From contig PLEQ01000325.1 of NCBI GenBank assembly GCA_003136475.1, positions 2,962 to 8,511 of the forward strand: 5,550 nt of DNA, given 5' to 3'. Shown here piece by piece: positions 5,400 to 5,550 of the stretch. A model generated the notes under the pieces. The model worked only from the letters and a program-made list of their open reading frames with translations. It did not search any database and was not told the DNA's origin. Position 1 is the stretch's first letter, and each line of letters opens with the position of its first letter. The translations under genes were made by a program, and so were the position numbers. Origin of the DNA: Deltaproteobacteria bacterium (GTDB taxonomy: Bacteria > Bdellovibrionota_B > Oligoflexia > Oligoflexales > Bog-1112).

Positions 5400-5550
5400 G
5401 GTTTTTTTTCAGCAAGGAGGTCGAGAATTTTCAATGCGCAATAGGGGATTGAGCTCCCCGGACCAAAAATTGCGCGTACGCCTTTGGCAATTAAAAACTC
5501 AGTATCTTGGTCGGGGATTACGCCACCGACGATCACCTGAATATCGGAGG
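5396..5550 (-). CDS. Cobalamin-dependent acyl-CoA mutase (methylmalonyl-CoA mutase type), C-terminal end (runs off right edge)
   Basis: The last 51 codons of a leftward gene encode the end of a B12-binding domain: SDIQVIVGGVIPDQD, then EFLIAKGVRAIFGPGSSIP, then a closing helix CALKILDLLAEKKP. VGG belongs to the GG motif of the DxHxxG-SxL-GG cobalamin fold, and FGPGSSIP is the characteristic segment before the last helix in methylmalonyl-CoA mutases. The DxHxxG histidine would lie outside the window. The enzyme interconverts methylmalonyl-CoA and succinyl-CoA, or acts on a related acyl-CoA; substrate identity cannot be read from this end. It is also unclear whether this is a full-length catalytic chain or a separate B12-binding subunit. 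The stop TGA (5396-5398) overlaps the meaB ATG. The final codons are GAA AAA AAA CCA, an A8 run. Confidence 0.92.
   Translation of the reverse strand, partial: SDIQVIVGGVIPDQDTEFLIAKGVRAIFGPGSSIPYCALKILDLLAEKKP

Noticed and set aside
1..5550. Mobile element, defence system, CRISPR array, tRNA or rRNA
   Set aside because: No transposase, integrase, terminal or tandem repeats, nuclease or toxin-like genes, or RNA gene signatures were seen; gene content is metabolic and envelope-related.

Overview
The window looks like ordinary chromosomal DNA from a Gram-negative bacterium. Evidence for this is two lipoprotein signal peptides, a UbiA-type prenyltransferase, an acyl-CoA mutase with its MeaB GTPase, and compact gene packing. 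Base composition is moderate by eye. Several genes appear to start at GTG or TTG. The leftmost partial protein resembles, from memory, an uncharacterised family of deltaproteobacteria and Bdellovibrio-like organisms. That lineage is a guess. I see no mobile element, phage gene, CRISPR array, tRNA or rRNA.

Layout. The left half (1-2950) reads leftward. From right to left it holds a UbiA-family prenyltransferase, a cation diffusion facilitator (CDF) metal transporter joined to it by an ATGA overlap, an OmpR/PhoB-like winged-helix regulator with a receiver domain that lacks its phosphorylation site, and the start of a hypothetical protein that leaves the window. The middle (3079-4404) reads rightward: a small lipoprotein of unknown function, then a lipoprotein built of about eight TPR repeats. 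These diverge from the prenyltransferase across a 128-base AT-rich spacer. The right end (4401-5550) reads leftward: the C-terminal end of a cobalamin-dependent acyl-CoA mutase, then MeaB, again joined by an ATGA overlap. MeaB and the TPR lipoprotein converge and share a single CTAG as both stop codons.

How the genes relate. The mutase and MeaB form one functional unit: MeaB is the G-protein chaperone that guards adenosylcobalamin loading and integrity in methylmalonyl-CoA-type mutases. Prenyltransferase and CDF transporter are translationally coupled, but their activities have no obvious link. The two lipoproteins are probably co-transcribed cell-envelope proteins. The regulator is an orphan here, with no histidine kinase in view.

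No clearly new multi-gene system is visible. The points most worth checking are an A8 tract at the mutase/meaB junction where a -1 shift would fuse the two proteins, the regulator without a phospho-acceptor aspartate, the convergent genes sharing CTAG with a stem-loop beside it, and a cluster of overlapping inverted repeats ahead of the regulator. No gap between genes exceeds about 160 bases.
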